In this document: one piece after another, positions 12,774 through 13,042 of the stretch
How the letters are laid out: every line of letters starts with the position of its first letter
How positions within the stretch are numbered: the stretch's first letter is position 1
Assembly: GCA_045660295.1 (NCBI GenBank)
Contig: JAZRDN010000056.1
Location: 1 to 13,042, forward strand
Direction: 5' to 3'
DNA from: RGIG8775 sp045660295
GTDB lineage: Bacteria > Bacillota > Clostridia > Oscillospirales > CAG-272
DNA length: 13,042 bases
Notes under the pieces: model-generated
What the model was told of the DNA's origin: nothing
The model's input: the letters and a program-made list of their open reading frames with translations, nothing else
Databases searched by the model: none
Program-made: the position numbers and the translations under genes

Positions 12774-13042
12774 ATGCGCTACGATCCAACAGAATACCTG
12801 TACGCCTCGGCGCGCATCCGCGCCCTTGAGACACAGCTCATCGGTGGGCAACAGCTGAACCGACTTTTGTCCATGTCATCCGACAGGGCGATCCTTGACG
12901 AGCTTTCGGCAGCAACTGCCGAACCCGCCGCTGACCGCGGTGAAGCCATGCTTGAGGAGCGCTTGCGGGCCGCCCTTGACGCCGTGTGCAGACCGGTGCC
13001 CGCCCCCGCGCTGGTGCGCTTTGTGCAATATCCCTACGATTG
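12774..13042 (+). CDS. ntpC: V-type ATPase subunit C, 5' part only
   Basis: A strong AAAGGAGGT (12758-12766) precedes ATG 12774 by 7 nt, and an open frame runs off the window end (89 codons seen). The start, MRYDPTEYLYASARIRALET, matches the opening of archaeal/bacterial V-ATPase subunit C (YAYANARVRALE type), and the Leu-rich text up to VRFVQYPYD agrees. Subunit C is the cytoplasmic funnel joining the central rotor to the proteolipid ring. Gene order K-E-C is the standard one. The remainder lies outside the window. Confidence 0.9.
   Translation, partial: MRYDPTEYLYASARIRALETQLIGGQQLNRLLSMSSDRAILDELSAATAEPAADRGEAMLEERLRAALDAVCRPVPAPALVRFVQYPYD

Overview
The window looks like a piece of a Gram-positive, low-to-moderate GC Clostridia-type (Firmicutes) chromosome. 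This rests on near-consensus sigma-A promoters, strong AAGGAGG-type ribosome binding sites, an AbrB/SpoVT-type regulator, RNase J, a membrane-anchored PrsA-like foldase and a V-type (A/V) ATPase operon. No species can be named from the sequence alone.

Layout. At the left edge a minus-strand gene begins (only its first 12 codons are present); it has a hairpin-presented Shine-Dalgarno and an AT-rich, repeat-bearing upstream region, and may be an IS30-like transposase. Next come asd (aspartate-semialdehyde dehydrogenase, plus strand) and a tRNA-Leu(UAG) with a strong terminator. They are followed by about 120 bp that carry two hairpins and a second copy of the tRNA 3' end. A minus-strand block then holds three transcription units. 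The first is a two-gene operon of G3E (CobW/YciC-type) P-loop GTPases, one with a long His/Cys/Glu repeat tract and one fused to a DUF1980/TIGR03943-like C-terminal domain. The second is a CvpA-like membrane protein with Pro-rich tandem repeats. The third is a small AbrB-type regulator with a zinc ribbon. The plus strand resumes with a 90-residue (or 80-residue) one-TM protein, RNase J with a long basic N-terminal extension, and a PrsA/SurA-like parvulin foldase.

The only long gene-free stretch (11017-11586) is filled almost exactly by two adjacent elements of 277 and 278 bp. Each is bounded by 20-24 bp terminal inverted repeats starting with TA, and the two share a TA at their junction. They look like two diverged copies of one MITE family. 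Immediately after them the V-ATPase operon starts with subunit K (Na+-type ligand set), E and C (cut by the window end). Its codon usage is visibly richer in CTG, GCC and ATC than the genes to the left, and the usual upstream subunit I gene is absent at this spot.

How the parts fit: the G3E pair points to metal (probably zinc) allocation. The foldase and CvpA-like protein work at or outside the membrane. RNase J handles RNA turnover. Asd feeds lysine, threonine, methionine and diaminopimelate synthesis. The V-ATPase couples ATP to Na+ or H+ movement. The points most worth a second look are the tandem MITE-like pair abutting the V-ATPase operon with a composition switch, the duplicated tRNA 3' end, the paired G3E proteins with altered G4 motifs, and the dispersed terminator family.
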